Shown piece after piece: positions 51,097 to 60,052 of a DNA stretch of 64,000 nt (its first letter is position 1; every line of letters starts with the position of its first letter). Source of the stretch: Bacillota bacterium (lineage in GTDB: Bacteria > Bacillota > Clostridia > Tissierellales > Sedimentibacteraceae); NCBI GenBank assembly GCA_023386345.1, contig JAEWJT010000015.1, forward strand, positions 396,730 through 460,729, given 5' to 3'. The notes beneath the pieces are model-generated. The model saw nothing but the letters and a program-made list of their open reading frames with translations. It searched no databases and was not told the origin of the DNA. Position numbers and translations under genes: made by a program.

Positions 51097-51501
51097 CTAT
51101 TTTAACACTGTAAACATCCAATTTATATTGTACTTATCCTGTAAAGAGCCATGAAGAACCGCGAAAAATGAAGATTGAAGTTCCATATATATTTTGCCAT
51201 CCTGCTTTAGAACATCCCAAGCTCTTTCAATGAGTCCTGAATCCTTAGTTGTAATTGAAATATACATATTGTTACTGCCCTCAATTGTTGACGAGCCATC
51301 TGCACACATAATTTCCATTCCATCAATAACTAGCTTAGCATGCAAAACAAGCTCCTTATCCTCCTCTGAAATTGGAAAATTAGGATTTGGTGGCATATCA
51401 CCATACTTTTGCATTTCAATTATCTTAGCTCCAAACGCTTTTTCATATGTTTCAATAGCTTTCTTACAGTTCCTGTTAAACATTAAATAATGACCTAACA
51501 T
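51097..51501 (-). CDS. VOC family protein (PhnB/glyoxalase-like)
   Basis: 134 residues. HYLMFNRNCKKAIETYEKAFGAKIIEMQKYGDMP is the start of the PhnB-like vicinal oxygen chelate fold, followed by VLHAKLVIDGMEIMCADG and the ending SSFFAVLHGSLQDKYNINWMF. Members bind metal or small ligands; some confer drug resistance. No specific activity can be read. Site TAGGAGG. Confidence 0.88.
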   Translation of the reverse strand: MLGHYLMFNRNCKKAIETYEKAFGAKIIEMQKYGDMPPNPNFPISEEDKELVLHAKLVIDGMEIMCADGSSTIEGSNNMYISITTKDSGLIERAWDVLKQDGKIYMELQSSFFAVLHGSLQDKYNINWMFTVLK

Positions 51502-51712
51502 GTCTTCCTCCTAGCCTAAATTGTTTAGATTTTACTTTATCGAATTATATTATTCTTAACTTTGTTTTTTTAATTATACCACAAAATAAAAAACTAAAAC
51601 ATTCTGTATAGTTTTTTAACATTATTTTGTTAATTTTTTCTCTATTTGAGATAATAATATTTACAAAGTAATAATTTTGGGATATACTTTGAGAAATATA
51701 AAATTATATATA

Positions 51713-51742
51713 TTGACAGTCCGTCAAATGAGCTTTTATATA
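51713..51742 (+). promoter_or_regulatory. Promoter of the SDR gene overlapping a palindromic operator
   Basis: The -35 box TTGACA is part of the palindrome TTGAC-AGTCC-GTCAA (51713-51727), a TetR-type operator shape. The -10 is TATATA at 51737-51742 (18-base spacer). Confidence 0.5.
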
Positions 51743-51763
51743 ATTTTGTATTAATACAAAATT
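51742..51763. promoter_or_regulatory. 22-bp perfect palindrome before the SDR gene
   Basis: AATTTTGTATT followed by its exact inverse complement. It lies just downstream of the -10 box, where a repressor of MarR or TetR type would block transcription. Confidence 0.5.
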
Positions 51764-51795
51764 TAACGTACAAAATTCTATTCGCGGAGGAAATT

Positions 51796-52560
51796 ATGAG
51801 ATTAAAAGGAAAAACAGCTGTTGTTACCGGCGCTAGTGCTGGAATGGGAAGAGATATCGCATATTATTTTGCAATGGAAGGCGCAAATGTGCTTGCAGTT
51901 GCAAGACGTGCTGAAAAGCTTAACCAGCTAGTTGAAGAAACTAAAGATTTTGAAGGAAAAGTTATTGCATATTCTGCTGATGTTTCTGATAAAGAAAAAT
52001 CTGAGGGAATGATTGATGAAGCTATAAAATTATTTGGAAAAGTTGATATTTTAGTTAACAATGCAGGTATTATGGATGATATGAGTGGTGTTGATGAAAC
52101 AAGCGATGAAATGTTTGATAAGGTTTACAATGTAAATGTTAAATCTATATTTTATTCAATGCGTAAAGCAGTAAACCATTTTAAACAAGTTGGTGGCGGA
52201 ATAATAATAAATGTTGCTTCTATAGGAGGCTTATACGGTTGCAGAGCCGGATTGGCTTATACATCAAGCAAGCATGCTGTGATAGGTATGACGAAAAATA
52301 CAGCTTTCATGTATGCTTTGCAAAATATAAGATGTAATGCTATATGCCCAGGCGGTATCGAGACTGAAATAAGCACAGGTGAGTTTATGAAAAACATCAA
52401 CCAAGCAGGTATGGCTCGTGCTACAGCAGGAATAGCTGCAAATCCCCGTATTGGAAAAGGAAGTGAAATTGCAAAGGTGGCTTTATTTTTGGCCAGTGAT
52501 GACTCTTCTTATATAAATGGTCAATGTATTGCAGTAGATGGTGGCTTTACTGCTTACTAA
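51796..52560 (+). CDS. Short-chain dehydrogenase/reductase
   Basis: 254 residues, classical SDR. Cofactor motif TGASAGMGRDIA near 11-22, NNAG at about 90, catalytic Ser in NVASIGGLYG and Tyr-x-x-x-Lys in YTSSKHA near 155-160, CPGGIETEIS and the ending SSYINGQCIAVDGGFTAY. It resembles 3-oxoacyl-ACP reductase/FabG-like and hydroxysteroid or glucose dehydrogenases; the substrate cannot be settled. An arginine pair (ARRAEK) after beta-2 suggests NADP(H). Site CGGAGGA. The promoter carries two palindromes, so expression is probably induced. Confidence 0.93.
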   Translation: MRLKGKTAVVTGASAGMGRDIAYYFAMEGANVLAVARRAEKLNQLVEETKDFEGKVIAYSADVSDKEKSEGMIDEAIKLFGKVDILVNNAGIMDDMSGVDETSDEMFDKVYNVNVKSIFYSMRKAVNHFKQVGGGIIINVASIGGLYGCRAGLAYTSSKHAVIGMTKNTAFMYALQNIRCNAICPGGIETEISTGEFMKNINQAGMARATAGIAANPRIGKGSEIAKVALFLASDDSSYINGQCIAVDGGFTAY

Positions 52561-52576
52561 AAAAGCAATAATTTAC

Positions 52577-52625
52577 AGAGAGGACAGCCAAACTATAATT
52601 TTATGGCTGCCCTCTTAATCTTTTT
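52577..52625 (+). terminator. Terminator after the SDR gene
   Basis: GAGGACAGCC pairs with GGCTGCCCTC, followed by TTAATCTTTTTTT. Confidence 0.88.
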
Positions 52626-52887
52626 TTGATCTCCAATAGCGAGAACCATCCGGCTCTCGACATAGCAATCCATTATCCATAAGTTCCCGTCTTAACACGA
52701 AATAATCTTTGAAAGTATGCCATTCATTACAAATTTCATTTACTTCTTTTTCTGTATAATTGCGATTTTCTTCAAATTTTTCTGCTAAATAGCTAAGAAT
52801 TGCAACCTTAAATTTACCTTTACTGGATAACTGCATAATTTTACCATCCGAGTCAAGAAAGCGACTGATATCAATTTTTTGTTCCAA
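52615..52887 (-). CDS. DUF2087 domain protein
   Basis: 90 residues starting with TTG at 52887, after AAAGGAGGA. RFLDSDGKIMQLSSKGKFKVAILSYLAEKF, YTEKEVNEICNEWHTFKDYFVLRRELMDNGLLCREPDGSRYWR covers the DUF2087 domain from end to end. The domain is a winged-helix-like module often found at the C terminus of transcriptional regulators; here it stands alone, 33 bases after the XRE/GIY-YIG gene, and may act with it. Confidence 0.88.
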   Translation of the reverse strand: MEQKIDISRFLDSDGKIMQLSSKGKFKVAILSYLAEKFEENRNYTEKEVNEICNEWHTFKDYFVLRRELMDNGLLCREPDGSRYWRSKKD

Positions 52888-52920
52888 TTTAATTCCTCCT
52901 TTTTAGATATTTCTATTTTA

Positions 52921-53496
52921 CTATTGATTTTTTTCTTTCCAAAGTTCTAAAAGTATATTTACATCCTCTAAAAATTCACTATCTGTTTGAGTTTCTTTCT
53001 TTTCTATTTCTTCAAGTATCTCAAAAGAAAACGAAGCTGCTCCATATTGTTTCCATGATTCAATTAAATGGGCATCTGGACATGAATTTGCAGAGACTGA
53101 AAATACAAAGCGATTTTTCATTCCTTTCATATCTGTAGTTGCTCTAAGCCATGTTTGATTTGTGATATTGCATTTAAAGCAATATACACCACCTATAACA
53201 ACTCTGTTCTTATACTTTTCTTTTAATTCTTTTTTTGATTGTTTGCACATTGATTTCTCTCCTTTCTTTTTAAAATTTATTCTCCGTTTCTCATAACCTG
53301 ACAATAACTCCTGAGGGTCAATTTGAAGAATGTTTGATAGCTTTAAAACAAGCGAAACATCGGGATTTCCTTGCCCACATTCCCATTTTGAAATTGCTTT
53401 ATCACTTATATTCATTTGTTCTGCCAGTTGTTTTTGTGTCATTTTTTTTGCTAAACGCATTTCACGAACAATATCACCAATTTTATTATTATACAT
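52921..53496 (-). CDS. XRE regulator fused to a GIY-YIG nuclease-like domain
   Basis: 191 residues. Residues 5-65 are an XRE helix-turn-helix (IVREMRLAKKMTQKQLAEQMNISDKAISKWECGQGNPDVSL). From residue 83 the protein is a complete small GIY-YIG-type protein (MCKQSKKELKEKYKNRVVIGGVYCFKCN, TWLRATTDMKGMKNRF, SWKQYGAASFSFEILEEIEKKE), a family usually encoded alone. The codon for Met-83 (53250) is preceded by an internal ribosome binding site AAAGGAGAG. So the locus may make a fusion, a free GIY-YIG protein, or both; two genes may have merged by loss of a stop. Confidence 0.8.
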   Translation of the reverse strand: MYNNKIGDIVREMRLAKKMTQKQLAEQMNISDKAISKWECGQGNPDVSLVLKLSNILQIDPQELLSGYEKRRINFKKKGEKSMCKQSKKELKEKYKNRVVIGGVYCFKCNITNQTWLRATTDMKGMKNRFVFSVSANSCPDAHLIESWKQYGAASFSFEILEEIEKKETQTDSEFLEDVNILLELWKEKNQ

Positions 53497-53630
53497 TATT
53501 TTTCCTCCGCAATACCAATATAAACGAATTTCAAGTAGATTTCAATCAACGCTCCGTAGAGTTTGCTCTCTTTTTCGCAATGTATTAAATTAATTTATGG
53601 ATTAGATTACTAAAAATTTTAGAGTATTTA

Positions 53631-53690
53631 ACAAAAAACTGCACCTCCAAATGTTAAACTTTTTTGTCTAACATTAGTGGTGCAGTTCAT
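53631..53690 (-). terminator. Terminator after the SLH protein gene
   Basis: On the minus strand AACTGCACC...TAATGTTA pairs with TAACATTT...GGTGCAGTT, followed by TTTTG. Confidence 0.8.
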
Positions 53691-53724
53691 TCACTGAGTG
53701 CTTTTTTTATTAAGATGTTATAAT

Positions 53725-54750
53725 TTACTTACTGAGCTCTGTTTCATATCCCTGTTGGTCAATAAAATTTGCTGAGCCTGTTATATAAGCTCTAAAATAT
53801 ACTATTTTATCTTTAAATTCTGCATACTCATCTTCAGAAATAGTATCGCTAAATTCAACAGTTTCCCCTGCCTTTATTTCAATTGTGCCTAATGCTTGCA
53901 TGAACATTTTGTTGGCAGACCATGTCCATAATATATTTTTTTCAGCATCTAAAAACTGAAAATCAAACCTTTGACTTGAAGTACATTCTATAGAAATATC
54001 ATTTTTTGAATCATTTTTTACAGTAATTTTCATTTCTATTGATTTGTCTTTTACAGTAGCTTCAGGTTTAATAGCAACTTGAATATTTTGTGAAGTCAGA
54101 AGATCCGAAAGCCTAACTACAACTGTTGCAGCTTCTGCTCTGCTTGCATTTCTTTGAGGATCAAATATATTTTTTTCATTACCTAAAATAAGCTTATAAT
54201 GCTGAGCCTGTGAGACTTTACCGCTATATTCAGGAGTTATTTTATCTGCATCGTCAAAACTTGGTTCTCCGAGCTTAACCATTTTATAATCTTCTCCCAT
54301 TTTATATTTATATGCGTTCATCAAATAGCTAATCATTTCTTCTCTGCTCAAATTATCATCTGGCTTAAAGCTTCCTCCACCTTCAAAAACGTTTGCGGTA
54401 ACTAGATCAATCACATATGAAGCATAAGGTGCAGTAGGATCTATATCGTCAAAATAATCTTTAATATCTGGCTGTACTAGGTAATTAATCTTTATATCTA
54501 AAGCAACGCAGATAATCTTTGCAAACTCACTTTTTTTAATTGCAATATCATAACCAAGTTCTTCATCATCAAAGAGGAACGCATTTTTTTCAGTCAGCTT
54601 ATGTATTGCTTCTTTTGCCCAATGCTCTGAAAAACTACTGATTACTCTAACTACTTTATTTTCGTCCATAGCATTAGCATACACTGCTTGAACAGGTACG
54701 GACAGTATCAAGGCTCCTGCCAGAACAACTCCTAAAATTTTTGTTTTCAT
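53725..54750 (-). CDS. Exported SLH-domain protein with BsuPI-like C-terminal domain
   Basis: 341 residues. Signal peptide 1-26 (ending VYANA). Three S-layer homology repeats at about 38-90, 100-155 and 165-222 (FSEHWAKEAIHKL, DIDPTAPYASYVIDLVTANVF with DNLSREEMISYL, ISQAQHYKLI-like with NASRAEAATVVVRL); these attach proteins to the pyruvylated cell wall polymer. The C-terminal 110 residues (SSQRFDFQFLDAEKNILWTWS, IEIKAGETVEFSDTI, YFRAYITG) match the intracellular proteinase inhibitor BsuPI fold, which in exported proteins may serve binding. Site TTGGAGG. Confidence 0.87.
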   Translation of the reverse strand: MKTKILGVVLAGALILSVPVQAVYANAMDENKVVRVISSFSEHWAKEAIHKLTEKNAFLFDDEELGYDIAIKKSEFAKIICVALDIKINYLVQPDIKDYFDDIDPTAPYASYVIDLVTANVFEGGGSFKPDDNLSREEMISYLMNAYKYKMGEDYKMVKLGEPSFDDADKITPEYSGKVSQAQHYKLILGNEKNIFDPQRNASRAEAATVVVRLSDLLTSQNIQVAIKPEATVKDKSIEMKITVKNDSKNDISIECTSSQRFDFQFLDAEKNILWTWSANKMFMQALGTIEIKAGETVEFSDTISEDEYAEFKDKIVYFRAYITGSANFIDQQGYETELSK

Positions 54751-54981
54751 TTTAATACCTCCAATATAACTTGTTTTATTTACGTTAAATTAGACGCACA
54801 GTCCTTTTAATTTGTTCCAAAGAAAAATATGACAAATTCAAAAATAAATTAGGTTAGCATTACATTGGTGAAATTAATTCATTTGAACTATCAGTACTTA
54901 CATATCATTTTGGCACATTTTATATAACGCTATACTTATTAATATCTCAATATTTTACATGAAATATTTTTTATAATAATT

Positions 54982-55085
54982 TATATGATTTTATACATAT
55001 TTATTGACCTTGTTTTACTGCTATATGATTTTATACATATTTATTGACCTTGTTTTACTGCTGTATTATTTTATACTATCTATAT
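54982..55085. repeat. Tandem 40-bp repeat, about 2.5 copies
   Basis: Two identical 40-base units (54982-55021 and 55022-55061; TATATGATTTTATACATATT followed by TATTGACCTTGTTTTACTGC) and a degenerate partial third. They lie between the divergent SLH and XRE-TPR genes. Each carries a TTGACC box and AT-rich half-sites. Confidence 0.85.
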
Positions 55086-55324
55086 TTAATGTAGAATTTA
55101 TTTAAAAAGCATCTTATTTTCATAATCAATTGATATTATTTATCTTCAAGTAAAGCATTAAGATTAAGACTTAATAACCTACATCAAGATGTTAGATTTA
55201 GGATGGGCTTCCTTTATATTTTTCAAGTTTCTTAACAGTTGATTTATTATATTAAAATCAACTATTAGTCGCTTGCGAGTTGACAAAGTTTCTGGTAATA
55301 TAAAAGCAGTTGGAGGTGATCAAC

Positions 55325-56434
55325 TTGAAAGAAATAAACTTAGCAGAAGTTTTGGCTGCTAAACGCCGTGATAAAGGCGTAACACAAGACGAACTAGCAG
55401 CTTATATCGGTGTATCCAAAGCGTCTGTATCCAAGTGGGAGACAGGTATAAGCTTACCTGACATTTCCCTTTTACCCGTACTGGCTTCATACTTTGATAT
55501 TAGCATTGATACGCTTATAGGATATGCTCCTCAACTAGACAATGATGAAATCAAGCGTATATATAGCAGAATGTCAGAGAAATTTGCAGAATCTCCTTTC
55601 GAGGATGTAATTGACGAGTGTCAATCACTTGTCAAAAAATATTATTCTTGTTATCCATTTTTGCTGGAAGTTGCAAAACTTTACGTCAACCATGCTCCTC
55701 TTGCCGGAAGTGCAGAGAGTAAAAACGAACTACTTCAGTCGGCGATTAAATTGTGTGATCGCATCAAAACTTTATGCAAAGACGCATCACTCGCAAGCAA
55801 AGCTGTAATATTTCAAGCTATGTGCTATTTGTCACTCGGTGAAGCACAACGTGTGCTTGAAACTCTTGGCGATACAGTTCAACCGCATATAAACGGTAGC
55901 ATGTTCATATCACAGGCGCATCAAATTCTTGGCAACTACGAAAAGGCAAAAGAGGTTATACAAACCGAGCTATACCAAAATCTTATGGAAGTGTTCGGAG
56001 GTTTACTATCATACGTTCAAACTAATATTGGAGATTATGATACCGCGCTAAAGGCGTTCAAACGAGCAGAGGCTATGTCCGAATTATTTCAAATGCGACA
56101 GCTTAATCCTAACAATGTAGCTATGCTATACGTTTCGGGAGCGCATATGTATCAAGTGTCGGGCAAGTATGAGGAAGCTGTAGAAACACTCGCTAAATAT
56201 GTTGATGTGTGCATACACGATTTTTTCCCTATTAAACTGAAAGGCGATACATTCTTTGATAGAATTGACGGATGGTTAAAATTAAACAGCGATACCATAC
56301 CTCGCAGTGATACAGTCATCAAGGAAAGTATGCTTAATGATGTAATGTTCAACCCTATATTCAGCAACCTTAGCGATTATCCAGAATACAACAAACTTAT
56401 CCGCAAATTACACGATTTCATAGGAGGAAAATAA
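55325..56434 (+). CDS. XRE-family regulator with TPR-like C-terminal region
   Basis: 369 residues starting with TTG at 55325 (site TGGAGGTG). N-terminal helix-turn-helix (about 5-60: LAAKRRDKGVTQDELAAYIGVSKASVSKWETGISLPDISLLPVLASYF). The rest is helical with TPR-like pairs (HQILGNYEKAKEVIQ, IGDYDTALKAFKRAEAM, YQVSGKYEEAVETLAKYVD), a layout used to sense peptides or partner proteins. It heads a four-gene cassette with PLDc_N and an ABC-2 exporter, and probably controls it. Codons such as CGC, GCG and CGA are more frequent than in the surrounding genes, suggesting acquisition. Confidence 0.88.
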   Translation: MKEINLAEVLAAKRRDKGVTQDELAAYIGVSKASVSKWETGISLPDISLLPVLASYFDISIDTLIGYAPQLDNDEIKRIYSRMSEKFAESPFEDVIDECQSLVKKYYSCYPFLLEVAKLYVNHAPLAGSAESKNELLQSAIKLCDRIKTLCKDASLASKAVIFQAMCYLSLGEAQRVLETLGDTVQPHINGSMFISQAHQILGNYEKAKEVIQTELYQNLMEVFGGLLSYVQTNIGDYDTALKAFKRAEAMSELFQMRQLNPNNVAMLYVSGAHMYQVSGKYEEAVETLAKYVDVCIHDFFPIKLKGDTFFDRIDGWLKLNSDTIPRSDTVIKESMLNDVMFNPIFSNLSDYPEYNKLIRKLHDFIGGK

Positions 56435-56435
56435 A

Positions 56436-56639
56436 ATGTTTGAACAGCTCAATCAATATTTACCATTTTTAATACCTCTTATTATGCTTCAAATAGGTCT
56501 TATGATAGCAACCGTAGTGCATATCTTGCGTCACAATACCTACCGAATCGGCAATCGCGCTGTCTGGCTCATTGTCGGTGTTTTTATCAGCATTATAGGA
56601 CCAGTGCTGTACTTCTCAATTGGCAAAGGAGATGAGTAG
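56436..56639 (+). CDS. PLDc N-terminal domain membrane protein
   Basis: 67 residues with two membrane helices (about 8-30 and 43-62). The end AVWLIVGVFISIIGPVLYFSIGKGDE is the standard signature of the small phospholipase-D-nuclease N-terminal (PLDc_N) domain, here without any nuclease part. Such two-helix proteins are often next to ABC-2 exporters. It starts one base after the XRE stop (site AGGAGGA) and its stop lies directly before the ABC ATPase start, so the genes are translationally linked. Confidence 0.9.
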   Translation: MFEQLNQYLPFLIPLIMLQIGLMIATVVHILRHNTYRIGNRAVWLIVGVFISIIGPVLYFSIGKGDE

Positions 56640-56640
56640 C

Positions 56641-57456
56641 ATGAATATTTTAGAAATTCGTAATATATCAAAATCTTTTGGAGATAAACGAGTTTTGGAA
56701 AACATCAGCTTTTCTGTGCCAAAGAATTGCGTGTTCGGATTTATTGGCTCGAATGGCGCTGGTAAAACCACCACAATGAAAATGATTTTGGGCTTACTCA
56801 AGGCTGACAGCGGCGAAATTGACGTGTGCGGTGAGCGCGTGACATTTGGAGCAACTAAAACAAACCGTCTTATTGGATATTTACCCGACGTTCCAGAGTT
56901 TTACGGATATATGAGTCCGAAAGAATACCTCAAATTGTGCGCAAGAATAGTTGGTCTGGATGATAAGACTGCAAAGACTCGTATATCAGAGTTACTAGAC
57001 CTAGTGGGATTGGCGAATATCAACAGAAAAATATCTGGTTTTTCCAGAGGAATGAAGCAGCGGCTAGGAGTAGCACAAGCATTGATTGGCGAACCAAAAC
57101 TTCTCATATGCGACGAGCCGACCTCTGCACTTGACCCTTTGGGACGCAAGGAAATCCTTGATATTTTACATCAAATCAAGGGTAAAACGACAGTCGTATT
57201 TTCCACACATATATTGTCTGATGTTGAGCGTATCTGCGACAGAGTCGCAGTTCTAAACAAAGGGGAAATAGCATTCGAAAGTGCAATCAGCGATTTAAAA
57301 CTACAACAAAAGTCGAAGTCATTCACGCTGGAGTTTGAACGTGAAATCGAAACAGATGAGATATTGCGTGTATTGCATGAAAACAACCTTGCACCAGTAA
57401 AATATGAGACTGCTGAAAGTTCGATTGAAAGCCTATTTTTGGAGGTGACAAAATGA
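56641..57456 (+). CDS. ABC-2 type exporter, ATP-binding protein
   Basis: 271 residues from the ATG at 56641 (site AAAGGAGATG). Walker A GSNGAGKTTT, Q-loop near YLPDVPEFYG, signature FSRGMKQRLGVAQ (Arg in place of the second Gly), Walker B LLICDEPTSALDP and switch His STHILSD, followed by a C-terminal domain of about 60 residues. It belongs to the group of self-protection or lantibiotic-immunity-like exporters (CcmA/YxlF-like). It overlaps the permease gene by four bases. Confidence 0.9.
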   Translation: MNILEIRNISKSFGDKRVLENISFSVPKNCVFGFIGSNGAGKTTTMKMILGLLKADSGEIDVCGERVTFGATKTNRLIGYLPDVPEFYGYMSPKEYLKLCARIVGLDDKTAKTRISELLDLVGLANINRKISGFSRGMKQRLGVAQALIGEPKLLICDEPTSALDPLGRKEILDILHQIKGKTTVVFSTHILSDVERICDRVAVLNKGEIAFESAISDLKLQQKSKSFTLEFEREIETDEILRVLHENNLAPVKYETAESSIESLFLEVTK

Positions 57457-58217
57457 AGCAGTTTATAGCATTTAGCAAAAAAGAGTTTTACGAAAGCACA
57501 GCGACATTCCGTTTGTATATCTTACTTGTAGTATTCTTAATTTTCGGAATTATGTCTCCATTGCTTGCAAAACTTACTCCGGAAATAATCAAGTCTTTGG
57601 GAGACACAGGAGTTGTTATCCAAATTCCAGAGCCAACTGCGTTTGACGCATGGGCGCAGTTTTTTAAGAACATCGGGCAAATAGGTATATTAGTGTTGGT
57701 TATACTGTTCTGTGGAATTATGTCAAACGAATTTTCTAAAGGCACGCTAATCAATCTGCTTACAAAAGGACTGAAACGCCATACAGTGATATTATCTAAA
57801 TTCCTTTCCTCCTCAGTTTTGTGGACGCTTGCGTACCTGATATCTCTAGGTGTATGTTTCGCTTATACAGCGTACTTTTGGGAAATCAGTAAGTTGAATA
57901 ACGCATTGCTCGCGTTTGCTGCTCCTTGGCTGTTCGGAGAATTAATACTTGCACTGTTGATTTTTGGTGGTACACTGTTCGGCAATATTTATGGTAGTTT
58001 GCTGTCATGCTTGGGCGTGGTTGTCGTACTGAACATCGTGTCAATTCTTCCGAAAACAGCGAAATTCAATCCTGTTACTCTGTCTGGCGGAACTTTGCCA
58101 CTGTTGTCGGGAGCTGGTGACCCAGCAGACTTTATCCCTGCAGTTATTGTCTGCACAGTACTGATAGTCATTTTAATTGTTGGAGCAGTTGCTATATTTG
58201 ACAAAAAGAAGGTGTAA
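57453..58217 (+). CDS. ABC-2 type exporter, permease
   Basis: 254 residues with six predicted membrane helices. MKQFIAFSKKEFYESTATFRLYILLVVFLIFGIMSPLLAKLTPEIIKSL and the segment IMSNEFSKGTLINLLTKGLKRHTVILSKFLSS are typical of the ABC2_membrane group with a short first extracellular loop. Start overlaps the ATPase stop (ATGA). With the XRE regulator and PLDc_N protein it forms a compact, probably self-regulated export cassette. Confidence 0.88.
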   Translation: MKQFIAFSKKEFYESTATFRLYILLVVFLIFGIMSPLLAKLTPEIIKSLGDTGVVIQIPEPTAFDAWAQFFKNIGQIGILVLVILFCGIMSNEFSKGTLINLLTKGLKRHTVILSKFLSSSVLWTLAYLISLGVCFAYTAYFWEISKLNNALLAFAAPWLFGELILALLIFGGTLFGNIYGSLLSCLGVVVVLNIVSILPKTAKFNPVTLSGGTLPLLSGAGDPADFIPAVIVCTVLIVILIVGAVAIFDKKKV

Positions 58218-58225
58218 CACTTAAT

Positions 58226-58276
58226 AAAAGAACCACGAAATCTGAATTTATCAGACTTTTGCGTGGCTCTTTTTAT
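58226..58276 (+). terminator. Terminator after the XRE-ABC cassette
   Basis: AAAGAACCACG pairs with CGTGGCTCTTT, with an inner TCTGA-ATTTA-TCAGA stem, followed by TTATTATT. Confidence 0.85.
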
Positions 58277-59471
58277 TATTATTCTCAACATAAGTTTTGT
58301 CTATCTACAAAAACACATTACAACTACTTAATATGTTGTTATTTTATACTATGCAATTTTAATCTAGTTAACAAAGTCACTTAAGTTATATTATTCTTAA
58401 AATCAATATTATTTCTACACATTATTTTTCTTCTTTTATTGTTTACTTTATAATAATTTAGTCTTAAAATAGTTTATAGATAATCTGTTAAATTAGATAT
58501 TCTTAATTTTTATATCATAAATCCCAATCAAAAATGTTTCCTTCGAAATGCGTCAATTCTGTTGAAAAGTCAAGTTAAAGAATTATAAAAACATTTCTTT
58601 AACTTGACTTTTAATATATAATTTGAACTAAATCTATTAGAACTTATTATTAAAACATTTATATAATTATTAAATTCATCATTTTTAATCCCAGATTTTT
58701 GAATGCTTTCAATAATTATATTCAATATTTTTTCATCAATTCCATATTTCCTAATTCTTTTAAGGACATTTGAATTAATGATTCTAGATCTAAAATAAAT
58801 TTATTATTTATTACCAAATTTACTGTATCAATCGTATCATTAGTATTCTCAGATATATACATAGCCACCTCGTTATTATTTTCAACTTGTAATGCTTCGA
58901 ATTTTTTTAAGTTGACTTTTTATCTTGGTGTACAATATTTATCAAAAAACAAAAAATGCAAAAAACATTGTAATTACAAAATTTTAGCATAAAAAATGAT
59001 GGTAAAAATCTAAATATTCCAATGAAAATGTTCGGAAGTCTTCCCGTCGTTCAAAATGCACCTGCTAAATCTATTTCGAATTGTGCTATATCTATGTTTT
59101 GTAATGATATTGGTCTTAAATAACTAAGTATTAAATCTTTATTACATTCTGGTTTATCGTATCTCATGACATACTTCCATAACCATATTTTTAATCCTTA
59201 ACTCAATTTTAATACCTGATAAAATAAGTATAAAGAACTATTTATTATGTAAAGTAATTACCTATATTTTATTTATTTTTTAATTAGCTTCAAAGCTCAT
59301 CATATAGTCACAGTGTAATAGTGTTATTTACAGTGTTATTTCATAAAAAACACGTTTATTTACATAATTTTTAGTGTATAAATGTATTTTTATCAATGCT
59401 TTGTCACGCGTAGCGATGATTCGCGAAACAGTAAAAGACACGGTTACATCACGCTTATGTCAGTAAAATTG
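58277..59471. other. Non-coding stretch with gene debris and repeated inverted strings
   Basis: No intact gene in about 1.2 kb. A perfect hairpin (AAAAGTCAAGTTAAAGAA and its inverse) lies at about 58563-58611, and a related copy (AAAAGTCAACTTAAA, minus strand) near 58908-58924. Between them, minus-strand fragments read MYISENTNDTIDTVNLVINN and, after a frameshift, YGIDEKILNIIIESIQKSGI. Near 59040-59200 a minus-strand fragment reads MRYDKPECNKDLILSYLRPI and SLQNIDIAQFEIDLAGAF. I cannot assign these. The region looks like remains of one or more insertions. Confidence 0.5.
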
Positions 59472-60020
59472 CTATAATCTAAATCTTGCACCTACTTCTG
59501 CGTCTTCTATGTCCTCTCTCTTTGAATTCCAAGCTTCAAATGTTACTCCGTCCCATATATCTCCTGTTTCCACGAAACCAACTGATTCATACAGTTTTCG
59601 GGCGGCTACGTTTGTCATCCAATAAGATACAGAAATTGTATCCGTTTTGCCCTGTGGAAAAGACTGTAAAAATTCAATAATTTTTACAATGGCTTGTTTG
59701 CCTAGCCCTTTGCCTTGGTGTTTCTTGTCAATCATAAAGCTGTCAATTCCATAGGTAGCCTTATCGCCAAACTCTTTGCACATACCATCGTAAAAGAAGT
59801 CTTTTGTCAATTCATAAAACCCAATCTTTACAAAGCCTATAACCTCATCATTGTTGTATATAGCAAAGAGCATAGGGGGTTTCATGTCGTTAGTTATATT
59901 CACATAGGCTTTGATCAAGCTATAGATGACGGAATCCACATAGTCTTTCTGAGCATCTTCCAACTTCAATTCTAATACTGCTTCCAGATTATCGTAGGTA
60001 ATTTTGTGTAGTTCAATCAT
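59472..60020 (-). CDS. GNAT family N-acetyltransferase
   Basis: 182 residues from the ATG at 60020 (site AAAAAGGAG). The acetyl-CoA binding motif is SFMIDKKHQGKGLGKQAIVKIIEFL near 95-118 (Q-x-x-G-x-G/A), followed by VSYWMTNVAARKLYESVGFVETGDIWDG. This resembles the spermine/spermidine acetyltransferase-like BltD/PaiA group, but the acceptor is unknown. Codon choice is somewhat GC-richer than the chromosomal core genes. It lies between gene debris and tRNA-Arg. Confidence 0.88.
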   Translation of the reverse strand: MIELHKITYDNLEAVLELKLEDAQKDYVDSVIYSLIKAYVNITNDMKPPMLFAIYNNDEVIGFVKIGFYELTKDFFYDGMCKEFGDKATYGIDSFMIDKKHQGKGLGKQAIVKIIEFLQSFPQGKTDTISVSYWMTNVAARKLYESVGFVETGDIWDGVTFEAWNSKREDIEDAEVGARFRL

Positions 60021-60052
60021 TACGCTTACTCCTTTTTTCATTTTGTGGTTTG

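Noticed and set aside
58563..58925. A complete small transposon bounded by the AAAAGTCAA repeats
   Set aside because: The copies differ, no target duplication is visible and no transposase is recognised; kept only as debris.
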